DNA of 64,000 bases, from assembly GCF_001417735.1 (NCBI RefSeq), contig NZ_BBUZ01000025.1:426608-490607 (forward strand), given 5' to 3'. Of this stretch, positions 1 to 8,352 are shown in pieces (the stretch's first letter is position 1; the number at the start of each line of letters is the position of its first letter). The stretch is from Streptomyces sp. NBRC 110028 (GTDB lineage Bacteria; Actinomycetota; Actinomycetes; Streptomycetales; Streptomycetaceae). Made by a program: the position numbers and the translations under genes. The notes under the pieces were generated by a model. That model was not told the DNA's origin. It did not search any database and saw nothing but the letters and a program-made list of their open reading frames with translations.

Positions 1-1
1 G

Positions 2-514
2 ACCGTCGGCCCGCTGGTGCCGGACCCGGCCGACCCCACCGGACGGCAGGGGCTCGGCCGGATCTGCGAACTCGACCGCCCCGAGTCGCTGCGCGAGTTC
101 ACCGAGCGCGCCGCCGCCCGGCTGCCCGCCACCGCGCAGGGCATCCGCGCCTCGGGCGACCCGGACCGTACGATCCGTACCGTCGCCGTCTGCGGCGGTT
201 CCGGGGACGGCCTGTTCGCCGAGGCGCGCGCGGCCGGGGTGGACGCGTACCTCACCGCCGACCTGCGCCACCACCCGGCCTCCGAGGCGCGCGAACACAG
301 CGACCTCGCGCTGGTGGACGCCGCGCACTGGGCCACCGAATGGCCCTGGACCGAGCAGGCCGCGGCGCAGCTCGACGAGATCTCCGACCGGCACGGCTGG
401 GACCTGCGCACCCATGTCTCGCGCAGGGTCACCGACCCGTGGACGGCCCACGCCGCGGCCACCGCCCCGTTCCGGGCCTTCGTGCCCGACACCGCCTCGG
501 CCTCACCCGCCTGA
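2..514 (+). CDS. Nif3-like dinuclear metal center protein, C-terminal part (5' end outside window)
   Basis: The frame is open from the first bases, so only the last 170 or so residues of the protein are present. The visible part contains VAVCGGSGDG, DAYLTADLRHH and LVDAAHWATEWPW, which match the second half of Nif3/YqfO-family proteins, where the His and Glu of the DAxHxxTE motif bind a dinuclear metal centre. The molecular role of the family is poorly defined; a GTP-cyclohydrolase-I-like hydrolase activity has been proposed for it. It is followed after 46 bases by the zinc-ribbon gene, a common actinobacterial arrangement that suggests co-transcription. The stop is TGA at 512-514. Confidence 0.85.
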   Translation, partial: TVGPLVPDPADPTGRQGLGRICELDRPESLREFTERAAARLPATAQGIRASGDPDRTIRTVAVCGGSGDGLFAEARAAGVDAYLTADLRHHPASEAREHSDLALVDAAHWATEWPWTEQAAAQLDEISDRHGWDLRTHVSRRVTDPWTAHAAATAPFRAFVPDTASASPA

Positions 515-560
515 GGCCCCGCCTCTCTCCGTCCCCTACGCACCCCTCTGGAGCCCCCCG

Positions 561-1304
561 CTGAACGCCGCGCCCGCAGACCAGATCCGCCTGCTCGACG
601 TCCAGGGCCTCGACGTACGGCTCTCGCAGCTCGCGCACAAGCGCCGGACGCTGCCCGAGCACGCCGAGCTCGAGACCCTGAACGCCGACCACACCCAGCT
701 GCGTGACCTCCTCGTCGCGTCCCAGACCGAGGAGAGCGACACCGCCCGCGAGCAGACGAAGGCGGAGCAGGACGTGGACCAGGTGCGCCAGCGTGCCGCC
801 CGCGACCAGAAGCGTCTCGACTCCGGTGCCGTCACCTCGCCCAAGGACCTGGAGAACCTCCAGCACGAGATCGCCTCCCTCGCCCGCCGCCAGAGCGACC
901 TGGAGGACGTCGTCCTGGAGGTCATGGAGCGCCGGGAGGCCGCCCAGGAGCGGGCCACCGAGCTGACCGGCCGGGTGGAATCCCTCCAGGCCAAGATCAT
1001 CGACGCCACGGCGCGGCGCGACGCGGCGGCCGAGGAGATCGACAAAGAGATCGCGACCATCACCAAGGAGCGCGAGGTCATCGCCGGGACCATCCCCGCC
1101 GATCTGCTGAAGCTCTACGACAAGCTGCGCGAGCAGCAGGGCGGCGTCGGCGCCGCCCGGCTCTACCAGCGGCGCTGCGACGGCTGCCGCCAGGAGCTGG
1201 CCATCACCGAGCTGAACGAGGTCCGGTCCGCCGCCCCCGACACCGTGGTGCGGTGCGAGAACTGCCGCCGGATCCTGGTCCGTACGCCCGAGTCCGGGCT
1301 GTAG
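561..1304 (+). CDS. C4-type zinc ribbon domain, coiled-coil protein
   Basis: The protein of about 247 residues begins (M/L)NAAPADQIRLLDVQ. A long coiled coil rich in Glu, Gln, Arg and Ala fills roughly residues 15-180, and a C-terminal zinc ribbon has two Cys pairs (CDGC and CENC). This is the architecture of the DUF164/putative nucleic-acid-binding zinc ribbon family. The frame is open far upstream, but homology-like sequence begins at the CTG at 561, which has GGAG about 7 bases before it, so I chose this non-canonical start. It lies between a Nif3 gene and RNase H with a 3-base gap to the latter, which suggests an operon. The function is unknown; nucleic-acid binding is inferred only from the zinc ribbon. 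Confidence 0.82.
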   Translation: MNAAPADQIRLLDVQGLDVRLSQLAHKRRTLPEHAELETLNADHTQLRDLLVASQTEESDTAREQTKAEQDVDQVRQRAARDQKRLDSGAVTSPKDLENLQHEIASLARRQSDLEDVVLEVMERREAAQERATELTGRVESLQAKIIDATARRDAAAEEIDKEIATITKEREVIAGTIPADLLKLYDKLREQQGGVGAARLYQRRCDGCRQELAITELNEVRSAAPDTVVRCENCRRILVRTPESGL

Positions 1305-1307
1305 CCG

Positions 1308-2483
1308 ATGGCGCGGCGCCGCTTCATCGTCGAGGCCGACGGCGGCTCCCGGGGCAACCCGGGGCCCGCCGGCTACGGCGCCGTCGTCCTGGACGCGGTG
1401 ACGGGCGAACCGCTCGCCGAGGTCGCCGAGTACATCGGCACCGCGACCAACAACGTCGCCGAGTACAAGGGCCTGATCGCCGGTCTGCGGGCCGCCCACG
1501 CCCTCGACCCGGAGGCGGACGTCCAGGTCCGGATGGACTCCAAGCTGGTCATCGAGCAGATGTCCGGCCGCTGGAAGATCAAGCACCCGGACATGCGGCC
1601 GCTCGCCACCGAGGCCAAGGGGCTCCTGCCGCCCGGCCAGGTGACGTACGGCTGGATCCCGCGCGAGCAGAACAGCCACGCGGACCGGCTCGCCAACGAG
1701 GCGATGGACGCGGGCAAGCGGGGCGAGCGGTGGCAGCCGAAGGTGCCGCCGGGCGGCACCCTCGCGACGGCCGCCCCCGAGGCCCCGGCCGACGACGCCC
1801 TCGCCGAGCCCGCCACGACCCCGGCCGCTCCCCCCGTGGGCTGGGGTTCCGCCGATCTCGGCGCGCCCACCACGTTCGTCCTGCTCCGGCACGGCGAGAC
1901 GCCGCTCACCCCGGAGAAGCGCTTCTCCGGCAGTGGCGGCAGCGACCCCGGCCTCTCGGACATCGGCCACCGCCAGGCCGAACTGGTCGCTGCGTCACTC
2001 GCCGCGCGCGGCACCATCCAGGCCGTCGTCACCTCGCCCCTGAAGCGCTGCCGGGAGACCGCCCACGCGGTGGCCGCGCGCCTCGGCCTCGACGTCCGTG
2101 TCGACGAGGGGCTGCGCGAGACGGACTTCGGCGCCTGGGAGGGGCTGACCTTCGCGGAGGTGCGCGACCGCTACCCGGACGACCTCGACACCTGGCTCGG
2201 CTCCTCCAAGGCCGCCCCCACGGGCGGCGGCGAGTCCTTCGCCACGGTCGCCCGCCGCGTCGCCCTCTCCCGCGACAAGCTGATCGCCCGCTACGCGGGC
2301 CGCACGGTGCTGCTCGTCAGCCATGTCACGCCGATCAAGACCCTGACCCGGCTGGCCCTCGGTGCCCCGCCGGAGTCCCTGTTCCGCATGGAACTCTCGG
2401 CCGCGTCCCTGTCGGCGGTGGCGTACTACGGCGACGGCAACGCCTCCGTCCGCCTGCTGAACGACACGTCCCACCTGCGGTAG
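1308..2483 (+). CDS. Bifunctional RNase H / histidine phosphatase
   Basis: This 391-residue fusion has an N-terminal RNase HI domain (about 1-140). Its acidic residues lie in VEADGGSRGNPG (Asp11), NNVAEYKGL (Glu) and VRMDSKLV (Asp), which cleave RNA in RNA-DNA hybrids. A Pro/Ala-rich linker (about 145-185) leads to a phosphoglycerate-mutase-like histidine phosphatase domain with the LLRHGET motif near residue 194, a TDFGAWEG element and a second His in LVSHVTPIK. The fusion is typical of actinobacteria, where the phosphatase half is related to CobC-type alpha-ribazole phosphatases. The start is ATG at 1308, three bases after the upstream stop. The phosphatase substrate cannot be told from sequence. 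Confidence 0.93.
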   Translation: MARRRFIVEADGGSRGNPGPAGYGAVVLDAVTGEPLAEVAEYIGTATNNVAEYKGLIAGLRAAHALDPEADVQVRMDSKLVIEQMSGRWKIKHPDMRPLATEAKGLLPPGQVTYGWIPREQNSHADRLANEAMDAGKRGERWQPKVPPGGTLATAAPEAPADDALAEPATTPAAPPVGWGSADLGAPTTFVLLRHGETPLTPEKRFSGSGGSDPGLSDIGHRQAELVAASLAARGTIQAVVTSPLKRCRETAHAVAARLGLDVRVDEGLRETDFGAWEGLTFAEVRDRYPDDLDTWLGSSKAAPTGGGESFATVARRVALSRDKLIARYAGRTVLLVSHVTPIKTLTRLALGAPPESLFRMELSAASLSAVAYYGDGNASVRLLNDTSHLR

Positions 2484-2502
2484 GCGCCCCTGGCCGCGCG
2501 CC

Positions 2503-3138
2503 CTACCGCAGGGCGGCGGCCTCCCGGGCCAGGGACTCGACGCGCGCCCAGTCGCCCGCCGCCACCGCCTCCGCCGGGAGCATCCAGGTGCCGCCCACGC
2601 AGCCGACGTTGGGGAGCGCCAGATAGCCTGGGGCGCGGGCGGCGTTGACGCCGCCGGTGGGGCAGAAGCGGGCGTCCGGGAGCGGGGAGGCGAGGGCGCC
2701 GAGGTAGGCCGTACCGCCTGCCGCCTCCGCCGGGAAGAACTTCATCTCGGTCACCCCGCGCTCCAGCAGCGCCACGACCTCCGACGTGGTCGAGACCCCC
2801 GGCAGCGACGGAATCCCCGAATCCCGCATGGCGCCCAGCAGCCGGTCCGTCCACCCCGGGCTGACCAGGAAGCGGGAGCCGGCCGCGACGGCGGTGTCCA
2901 CGTGCCCTGGCGTCAGCACCGTGCCCGCGCCGACGATCGCCTCCGGCACCTCCGCCACGATCGCCCGGATGGCGTCGGCGGCGGCCGGGGTGCGGAAGGT
3001 GACCTCGATCGCCGGAAGGCCACCGGCGACCAGCGCGCGGGCCATCGGCACCGCGTCGGCCGCGTCGTCGATGACGACGACGGGGATGACGGGGGCGAGG
3101 TCGAGCAGGGAGGAGGGGGAGGGCGCGGTGTCTGTCAC
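2503..3138 (-). CDS. eda: KDPG/KHG aldolase (Entner-Doudoroff type)
   Basis: This class I aldolase of 211 residues cleaves 2-keto-3-deoxy-6-phosphogluconate to pyruvate and glyceraldehyde-3-phosphate (or 4-hydroxy-2-oxoglutarate to pyruvate and glyoxylate). It shows the family motifs in order: catalytic Glu45 and Arg49 in AIEVTFRT, GAGTVLTPGH near 70-79, the Schiff-base Lys133 in EMKFFPAE, and FCPTGGVN near 158. The length is normal for the trimeric family. It converges on the RNase H gene with a 19-base gap. No edd gene is nearby, so it may act on sugar-acid breakdown products. The start ATG is at 3136-3138. Confidence 0.92.
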   Translation of the reverse strand: MTDTAPSPSSLLDLAPVIPVVVIDDAADAVPMARALVAGGLPAIEVTFRTPAAADAIRAIVAEVPEAIVGAGTVLTPGHVDTAVAAGSRFLVSPGWTDRLLGAMRDSGIPSLPGVSTTSEVVALLERGVTEMKFFPAEAAGGTAYLGALASPLPDARFCPTGGVNAARAPGYLALPNVGCVGGTWMLPAEAVAAGDWARVESLAREAAALR

Positions 3139-3229
3139 GGGACCATTCTGAGGGCGGGTGTCATGACTCGCAACGCTCGTTGCGGAGAGTGCAATGCCAT
3201 CCTGCTGTGGGCGCCGGAAGGGCCGTATG

Positions 3230-3330
3230 GTCGTACGAGGCTACGGCTCCGTACGAGGAACGCAGCTCCGTAAGAGGAACGCAGCTCCGTAAGAGGAACG
3301 CAGCTCCGTACGAGGGCTACAGCTCCGTCA
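3230..3330. repeat. Short tandem repeat derived from the yaaA stop region
   Basis: About five copies of a 19-bp unit (consensus GAACGCAGCTCCGTAAGAG on the + strand) lie between eda and yaaA. The inner three are almost identical, and the outer ones begin with GGCTACRG. Read on the minus strand, each unit contains ACGGAGCTG, which is also how yaaA ends (ACGGAGCTG followed by TAG). The array therefore looks like an expansion of the last codons of yaaA beyond its stop. No hairpin dominates it. Confidence 0.8.
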
Positions 3331-4114
3331 CCACCACGTCCAGCGCCCACGGCCGTCCCGCCCGCTCCGGAGCCGCCGCCTCCACCACGTACCCGAACCC
3401 CCGCAGCGCCTCCACCAGCTCCCCGGGACCCTTCGGCTCGGCCCCCGCGGTCAGCAGGTCCCGCACCATCCGGCCCTTCGTCGCCTTGTTGAAGTGGCTG
3501 ACCACGGCCCGCTTCTCCACCCCGTCCACGATCTTCGACTGCAGCACCCGCACCGTGGCCGTGCGCTCCGCGACCTCCCCCTTCGGCTTCCACGCCGTCG
3601 CGTACGCCGCCGACCGCAGGTCGAGGACCAGCCCGTTCCCGGCGGCCTCCGGCAGGACGGTGGCCATCGGCGTACGCCAGAAGGCGCCGAGCGCGCCGAG
3701 GCCCGGCAGCTTGACCCCCATCGAGCAGCGGTACGACGGGATGCGGTCCCCGATCCGTACCGCGCCCCACAGCCCCGAGAAGACCAGCAGCGAGCGTGCC
3801 GCCCGCCGCCGGGCGGGGGCGGGGAGGGTGGCGAGGCCGAGCGCGTCGTACAGCACACCGGTGTAGATCTCCCCGGCGGGCCGGGTCCCGGCCGACCGGA
3901 GCGCCGCGTTCTTGGCGACCTCGCCGCTCAGCCCCGCGCTCAGCCCCAGCACCTCGGCCGCCTTCGCCTCGTCGCCCGAGCACAGCGTGACCAGCTCCTC
4001 CAGCACCCGGGTCCGGGCCTCGCCCAGCCCCGGAAGCGACAGCGACCCCAGGTCCAGCGGGGATCCGGAGCCTCCCGTGGCCTTTCCCTCGGACGGCGGC
4101 AGCAGGACGAGCAC
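3317..4114 (-). CDS. yaaA: Peroxide stress protein YaaA (UPF0246/DUF328)
   Basis: The 265-residue protein begins MLVLLPPSEGK, the family signature, and carries SHFNKATKGRMVRDLL near residues 205-220 and the KLPGLGALGAFWR segment, all typical of YaaA. Family members limit intracellular free iron and oxidative DNA damage after peroxide exposure, and the E. coli protein binds DNA. The length is normal (about 255-265). A 76-base gap separates it from the GH13 gene upstream on the same strand. The stop codon lies at the edge of a 19-bp tandem repeat that extends downstream. Confidence 0.92.
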   Translation of the reverse strand: MLVLLPPSEGKATGGSGSPLDLGSLSLPGLGEARTRVLEELVTLCSGDEAKAAEVLGLSAGLSGEVAKNAALRSAGTRPAGEIYTGVLYDALGLATLPAPARRRAARSLLVFSGLWGAVRIGDRIPSYRCSMGVKLPGLGALGAFWRTPMATVLPEAAGNGLVLDLRSAAYATAWKPKGEVAERTATVRVLQSKIVDGVEKRAVVSHFNKATKGRMVRDLLTAGAEPKGPGELVEALRGFGYVVEAAAPERAGRPWALDVVVTEL

Positions 4115-4190
4115 GGTCTCTCCTCGAAAGCTTCGGCGGTACGGCGCGGGCCGGTGCCGTTGGACGCCGACCCGGCCCGCAGCCTACGGC

Positions 4191-5873
4191 CTACGCGCCC
4201 GCCGCCCGCAGCCACACCGTGGTGTCCGGCGGCAGCCCGGCCCCGCCGTCCGTCAGCGGCCCGCTGCTCAGCACCACCTCGCCCACGGCGGGCAGCGGCA
4301 CGGCGGCCGCCGACAGGTTGGTGACGCTGTGCCAGCCGCCGGCGCGGCGGAAGCGCAGCACCCCGGCGCTCAGTTCGGCGACCGAACCCAGCCACTCCAC
4401 CGTCTCGTCCGTCCCCTCGCGCAGCAGTTCCCGCCGCAGCCGCAGCGCCTCCCGGTACAGCTCCAGCGTCGAACCGGCGTCCCCCTCCTGCGCCTCGACC
4501 GACAGCTCCCCGAACCCCTCCGGCTGCGGCAGCCACGCCCCGCCCGCGCCGAAGCCGTAGGACGGGCCGGTGCGTGTCCACGGCAGGGGCACCCGGCAGC
4601 CGTCCCGGCCCTTGACCCGGTGGCCGCTGCGCTCCCAGGTCGGGTCCTGCAGCACGTCCACGGGCAGGTCGGCGACCTCGGGAAGCCCCAGCTCCTCGCC
4701 CTGGTAGAGATACGACGAACCGGGCAGGGCCAGCATCAGCAGCGTCGCGGCACGGGCCCGCCGCAGCCCCAGCGCGAGGTCGGCCTCCGGCTCCCGGCCG
4801 TCGGCCAGCAGCCAGGCGTCCCGGCCCGCGCCCGTCAGATCGTCCGGCAGGGCGAGCCGGGTGCGGTGCCGGATCACATCGTGGTTGGAGAGCACCCAGG
4901 TGGCCGAGGCCCCCGCCTCCCGGGCGGCGGACAGCGCGCCGTCGATGACCGAGTGCAGGGCGGGGGCGTTGAGCGGGGCACTGAGGAAGTCGAAGTTGAA
5001 CGCCTGGCCCAGCTCGTCCGCGCGGGCGTACGACACCCGGCGCGCATTGCGCACCCACGCCTCGGCGACCGCGATGCGCGGCGGGTCGTACTCGTTGAAC
5101 ACCGTGCGCCACTCGCGGAAGATCCCGTGCACCTCGTCGCGGTCCCACAGCGGATGGCTGCCGTCCTCCGGCAGGTCCTCCGGCTCGTAGCCGGGCACCT
5201 CCCCGATGTCGCGCAGCGGCTCGGCCAGGTCCTTGGCCAGCCCGTGCGCGACGTCCACCCGGAAACCGGCCACGCCCCGGTCGGACCAGAAGCGCAGCGT
5301 GGTGAGGAAGTCGGCGCGCACCTCCGGGTGGTCCCAGTTGAGATCGGGCTGCTCGGGGGCGAAGAGGTGCAGGTACCACTGCCCGTCGGGCACCCGGGTC
5401 CACGCGGGACCGCCGAAGCACGAGACCCAGTCGGTGGGCGGCAGCCCCCCGCCCGGCCCCCGCCCCTCCCGGAAGACGTACCGCTCCCGGGCCGGACCGC
5501 CGGGGCCCGCGCGCAGGGCCTCCCGGAACCAGGCATGGTCGTTGGAGGTGTGGTTGGGGACGATGTCCACCATCACCTTGAGCCCGAGCCGGTCCGCCTC
5601 CGCGACCATCCGGTCGAAGTCCTCCAGGGTGCCGAGCCGCGGATCGACGTCGCGGTAGTCGGCCACGTCATAGCCGCCGTCGGCGAGCGCGGACGGATAG
5701 AAGGGGCTCAGCCACACGGCGTCCACGCCGAGCCGGGCGAGGTAGGGCAGCCGGCTGGTGACCCCGGGCAGATCACCGATCCCGTCGCCGTCGGAGTCGG
5801 CGAAGCTGCGGGGATAGACCTGGTAGATGACGGCCTGCCGCCACCAGTGGCTGTTCACGGGGTCGTCGCTCAC
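4191..5873 (-). CDS. GH13 alpha-glucosidase (oligo-1,6-/alpha-1,4-glucosidase type)
   Basis: The 560-residue cytoplasmic glycosidase begins VSDDPVNSHWWRQAVIYQVYPRSF. It has all GH13 conserved regions: region I DIVPNHTS, region II GFRVDVAHGL with the nucleophile Asp near residue 206, region III IAVAEAWV with the acid/base Glu near 270, and region IV LSNHDVIRH with the transition-state Asp near 332. It hydrolyses terminal alpha-glucosidic bonds of malto- or isomalto-oligosaccharides. The GTG at 5873 is chosen because GAGGAC sits just before it, while the in-frame ATG at 5942 would add an unrelated Arg/Pro-rich tail. In Streptomyces such genes usually follow malEFG; here no transporter is adjacent. 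Confidence 0.9.
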   Translation of the reverse strand: MSDDPVNSHWWRQAVIYQVYPRSFADSDGDGIGDLPGVTSRLPYLARLGVDAVWLSPFYPSALADGGYDVADYRDVDPRLGTLEDFDRMVAEADRLGLKVMVDIVPNHTSNDHAWFREALRAGPGGPARERYVFREGRGPGGGLPPTDWVSCFGGPAWTRVPDGQWYLHLFAPEQPDLNWDHPEVRADFLTTLRFWSDRGVAGFRVDVAHGLAKDLAEPLRDIGEVPGYEPEDLPEDGSHPLWDRDEVHGIFREWRTVFNEYDPPRIAVAEAWVRNARRVSYARADELGQAFNFDFLSAPLNAPALHSVIDGALSAAREAGASATWVLSNHDVIRHRTRLALPDDLTGAGRDAWLLADGREPEADLALGLRRARAATLLMLALPGSSYLYQGEELGLPEVADLPVDVLQDPTWERSGHRVKGRDGCRVPLPWTRTGPSYGFGAGGAWLPQPEGFGELSVEAQEGDAGSTLELYREALRLRRELLREGTDETVEWLGSVAELSAGVLRFRRAGGWHSVTNLSAAAVPLPAVGEVVLSSGPLTDGGAGLPPDTTVWLRAAGA

Positions 5874-6103
5874 GGAGTCCTCGCGGGTGGTGGGTGTGCG
5901 GTACGCGGGGGTGTGCGGTATGCGGCCCAGCCGTCGAGGCAAGTGTCCCCGCCCGCGCCGCGGTCTGTCGAGACCGCAAGGTCAACGCCGGAGCCGGCCC
6001 GGCGTGCGCGCTTCTGTGCCACGATCGGGTGAGGAAGACTCTTTCCGCCGGGTATCGGCTCCCTCGGTACCTAGGCTGGCGGCGAGACAGGGAAGAGGGT
6101 GGC
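5874..6103. promoter_or_regulatory. Divergent intergenic region, GH13 / Uma2 genes
   Basis: These 230 bases separate two divergently transcribed genes and should carry both promoters. For the Uma2 gene, GGAAGAGGG lies 5-12 bases before the ATG at 6104. No clear -35/-10 pair or operator stands out, and no MalR-like inverted repeat was recognised. Confidence 0.4.
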
Positions 6104-6688
6104 ATGAGCGCCATGGCACACGAACCGCTCACGCAGGACCACGACCACGTCCTGCTGGAGGGTTTCTTGGCCCTGGATACGCCGGAAGGCTTCCGGGCCG
6201 AGCTGATCGAGGGGGAAATCGTCGTGACACCGCCGCCGGACGGGGACCACGAGAGTTACATCAACATGATCCTGAAGCAGGTGATCAGACGGTCCGCATC
6301 GGACATGGACTTCTCCGGGAACAAGGGCCTCACCGTTCCCCGTGGCGGTTTGTGTGTCCGGAACCATGTGATTCCGGACGGCACCTTCGCCCCAACCGAG
6401 CTGGATCTCTTCCCCGGTGCCGAGTCCTGGATGCCGTGTGAGGGCGTGTCCATGGTCGTCGAGGTCACCTCTACCAAACCGGACCGGGACCGTAAGGCCA
6501 AGCGCCACTGCTATGCCCGCGGTGGAATCCCCCTCTACCTCCTCGTCGACCGGGACAACAGCGACGTGACGCTCTTCAGTGACCCGGAGAACGGCGACTA
6601 CCGCCAGCACGTCACGGTCCCCTTCGGCAAGCGGCTCGACCTGCCCGCTCCGTTCTCCTTCTCTCTGGAGACGACCCGCTTCGTCTGA
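6104..6688 (+). CDS. Uma2-family (DUF820) putative endonuclease-like protein
   Basis: This 194-residue protein has the PD-(D/E)XK-like core of the Uma2/DUF820 family: ELIEGEIVVTPPP near residues 26-38, NHVIPDGTF near 85, and VVEVTSTKPDRDRKAKRHCYARGGIPLYLLVD near 115-150, where E-V-T-S and the following Lys/Tyr form the core. Families of this type are very abundant in Streptomyces and Cyanobacteria and usually have no known function. The start ATG at 6104 has a good ribosome binding site (GGAAGAGGG), and in-frame codons upstream look non-coding. It stands alone just upstream of rnpB. Confidence 0.88.
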   Translation: MSAMAHEPLTQDHDHVLLEGFLALDTPEGFRAELIEGEIVVTPPPDGDHESYINMILKQVIRRSASDMDFSGNKGLTVPRGGLCVRNHVIPDGTFAPTELDLFPGAESWMPCEGVSMVVEVTSTKPDRDRKAKRHCYARGGIPLYLLVDRDNSDVTLFSDPENGDYRQHVTVPFGKRLDLPAPFSFSLETTRFV

Positions 6689-6721
6689 GTCGCCCCGCTC
6701 GGGCCGGTACCATGGTGACTA

Positions 6722-7138
6722 CGGCGGACGAGCCGGCCGGGCGGTCGCGTCGGGGTCCTTCAAGGGTCCCGCCGAGGAACGTCCGGGCTCCACACGGCAG
6801 GGTGGTGGGTAACGCCCACCCGGGGTGACCCGCGGGACAGTGCCACAGAAAACAGACCGCCGGGGCCGCAAGGCGCCGGTAAGGGTGAAACGGTGGTGTA
6901 AGAGACCACCAGTGCCCAGGGTGACCTGGGCAGCTAGGTAAACCCCACCCGGAGCAAGGTCAAGAGGAGCCGCCGCGAGGTGGCTCTGCGCGGATGATCG
7001 AGGGCTGCCCGCCCGAGTCCGCGGGTAGACCGCACGAGGCCGGCGGCGACGTCGGCCCTAGATGGATGGCCGCCTCCCCGCGGGCCGTGAGGCCCACGGG
7101 AGACAGAACCCGGCGTACAGGCCGACTCGTCCGCCGCC
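6722..7138 (+). ncRNA. rnpB: RNase P RNA, class A
   Basis: The catalytic RNA of RNase P, which removes tRNA 5' leaders. The terminal P1 helix is formed by CGGCGGACGAGCCGGC at the 5' end and GCCGACTCGTCCGCCG at the 3' end. Between them are the universally conserved core elements, including GAGGAACGTCCGGGCTCC, ACAGTGCCACAGAAAACAGACCGCC, GGTAAGGGTGAAACGGTG, GGTAAACCCCACCCGGAGCAAG and the 3' element AGACAGAACCCGGCGTACAGGCCGACT. Each is written here as separate short elements of the well-known consensus. The length of about 415 nt is typical of actinobacteria. Ends are set by the P1 pairing and are accurate to a few bases. Confidence 0.96.
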
Positions 7139-7140
7139 CA

Positions 7141-7173
7141 CGCTCCCCACCAGGTCAAACCGAGTGGGGAGCG
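7141..7173 (+). terminator. Hairpin terminator of rnpB
   Basis: CGCTCCCCAC and GTGGGGAGCG form a perfect 10-bp stem with a 13-base loop directly after the RNase P RNA. There is no U-tract, which is usual in Streptomyces. Confidence 0.85.
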
Positions 7174-7302
7174 CTTCCGTCGCACCCCCAAGGGGGTTCT
7201 GGGGGAGCTTCAGCGGGGAGCCGCACATCCGGCCCTCACGTCGCTGCCGCGAGCACATCCGCCGGCTGGCCCACGAAGTGGTACGCGCCACGTTTGGCCG
7301 CG

Positions 7303-7330
7303 GGAACTCGATGCTCCGGCGAGCCGACCA
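7303..7330 (+). promoter_or_regulatory. Candidate ECF-sigma promoter (GGAAC-N17-CGACCA)
   Basis: GGAAC at 7303-7307 and CGACCA at 7325-7330 are 17 bases apart and lie 64 bases before the start of the 7395 gene. They resemble the general ECF -35 GGAAC and -10 CGTC elements. The same arrangement with CGACTA occurs at 9967-9994, just after the ECF sigma gene of this cluster. The assignment is an inference from this matching pair. Confidence 0.5.
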
Positions 7331-7394
7331 TTGCAGCGGTACGGCCTCAAGCCGTCCCCCGTATGACGGTTCGATGCGACCAGGAAGGTCGGGC

Positions 7395-7670
7395 ATGGCC
7401 GAGTTCCGACAACCGTCCCTCCCCGCCGGTGCGGCGGTCCGCAGGCTCTTGCCACCCCCTGCGCTCTGCGGCTTCCTGCTGCTGCTCGTCCTCGTGTTCT
7501 CGGTGTCGTACGCCGTCGGATCGGCCGCCGGACCGGTGGCGCCCGGCCTGCACAGGACCGGAAGCGCCGGAAGTGGAGGGACCGGCGGAGGCGACGGTGG
7601 CGGTGGGAGCGGTGGCGGTATGGATGACATGCCGGGCATGTCAGGGATGCCGGAGGGGAGCGGACAGTGA
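7395..7670 (+). CDS. Small membrane protein with Met-rich tail
   Basis: The 91-residue protein has a cytoplasmic N-terminus (MAEFRQPSLPAGAAVRRL), one transmembrane segment at about 26-45 (LCGFLLLLVLVFSVSYAVG), a Gly-rich linker and a Met-rich C-terminal tail (GGGMDDMPGMSGMPEGSGQ). Met-rich tails of this form occur in periplasmic/extracytoplasmic Cu(I)-binding proteins. The stop overlaps the start of the PCu(A)C-like gene by 4 bases (GTGA), so the two are translationally coupled. The start ATG has GGAAGG 11-16 bases upstream. No family name can be given with certainty; a copper role is inferred from the Met motifs and the neighbour. Confidence 0.75.
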   Translation: MAEFRQPSLPAGAAVRRLLPPPALCGFLLLLVLVFSVSYAVGSAAGPVAPGLHRTGSAGSGGTGGGDGGGGSGGGMDDMPGMSGMPEGSGQ

Positions 7671-8218
7671 CGGCAGGCGATGCGGCGGCCGATACGACTG
7701 TGGTCCTTGGAGACCGGCGGCGATGGAAGGACGGCGCGCTCGCCGCTCTCGTACCCGTCGCCGCGTGCGGCCTGGCCCTGGCGGGCCTGACCGCCTGGAC
7801 CGGCACCGGCAGGGCAGGTGGTCCAGCGCGCACGAGCGTCACCGGGGGGCGTGTTCTGCTGCCGTCCGCCGCGGGCGCGGAAACCGCGGCGTTCTTCCAC
7901 ATCGCCAACCGGGGCGGCTCCGCCGACAGCCTGATACGGGTGCCTTCGCGCGACGTCCCGGGCGGCATCACGCTGTCCCAGCACCGCATGAACGACGGGA
8001 ACGGGGCCTACCGTGCTGCCGTCAAATCCGTCGGGATACCGGCGGGGGACCGTCTCGCGATGTCGCCGCAGGGCGTGGACCTGACGGTGCCCGCCCCGGC
8101 CGGGAAACGGAGTTGGAGTGCGGGCGATCTCGTGCCCTTCACCCTGGAGTTCCGGCACAGCGGGCGGGTGACGGTGCGTGCGGTGGTGGTGCGTGCGGGC
8201 AGTGTCTCGTTCCAGTAG
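7667..8218 (+). CDS. PCu(A)C-like copper chaperone, membrane-anchored
   Basis: This 183-residue protein starts with GTG overlapping the upstream stop. It has one N-terminal membrane anchor (about 26-47, ALAALVPVAACGLALAGLTAW) and an extracytoplasmic domain that matches the PCu(A)C/DUF461 fold: ETAAFFHIANRGGSADSLIRV, then a metal-ligand region ITLSQHRMNDG, a Met in RLAMSPQGVDLTV, and the closing strand LVPFTLEFRHSGRVTVRAVVVR. Family members pass Cu(I) to cytochrome c oxidase. The ligand motif is degenerate relative to H(M)x10Mx21HxM, so the metal is not proven. The operon partner is the Met-rich protein at 7395. Confidence 0.8.
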   Translation: MTAGDAAADTTVVLGDRRRWKDGALAALVPVAACGLALAGLTAWTGTGRAGGPARTSVTGGRVLLPSAAGAETAAFFHIANRGGSADSLIRVPSRDVPGGITLSQHRMNDGNGAYRAAVKSVGIPAGDRLAMSPQGVDLTVPAPAGKRSWSAGDLVPFTLEFRHSGRVTVRAVVVRAGSVSFQ

Positions 8219-8255
8219 TCGTGCCGCCTGTCCGCCGAGTTCCCGCGCAGCGGGG

Positions 8256-8269
8256 GTGACGTGCGTCAC
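8256..8269. promoter_or_regulatory. Palindrome GTGACG-TG-CGTCAC
   Basis: A perfect 6-bp inverted repeat with a 2-base centre lies 84 bases before the 8353 gene. It could be an operator for a dimeric regulator of the Met/His-rich membrane protein, but no matching regulator is identified. Confidence 0.4.
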
Positions 8270-8352
8270 TGTCGTGGCGGTGAGTCGGGGGGCGGGGGCA
8301 CACACGTACCCCCTGATGACGGGCGGACGTTGGGTGCGAGGATGGGCGGGCT

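Noticed and set aside
3181..3240. Possible promoter or small RNA between eda and yaaA
   Set aside because: The genes point leftwards, so this is the yaaA-eda intergenic region, but no -35/-10 pair or defined hairpin could be supported; it is occupied in part by the tandem repeat.
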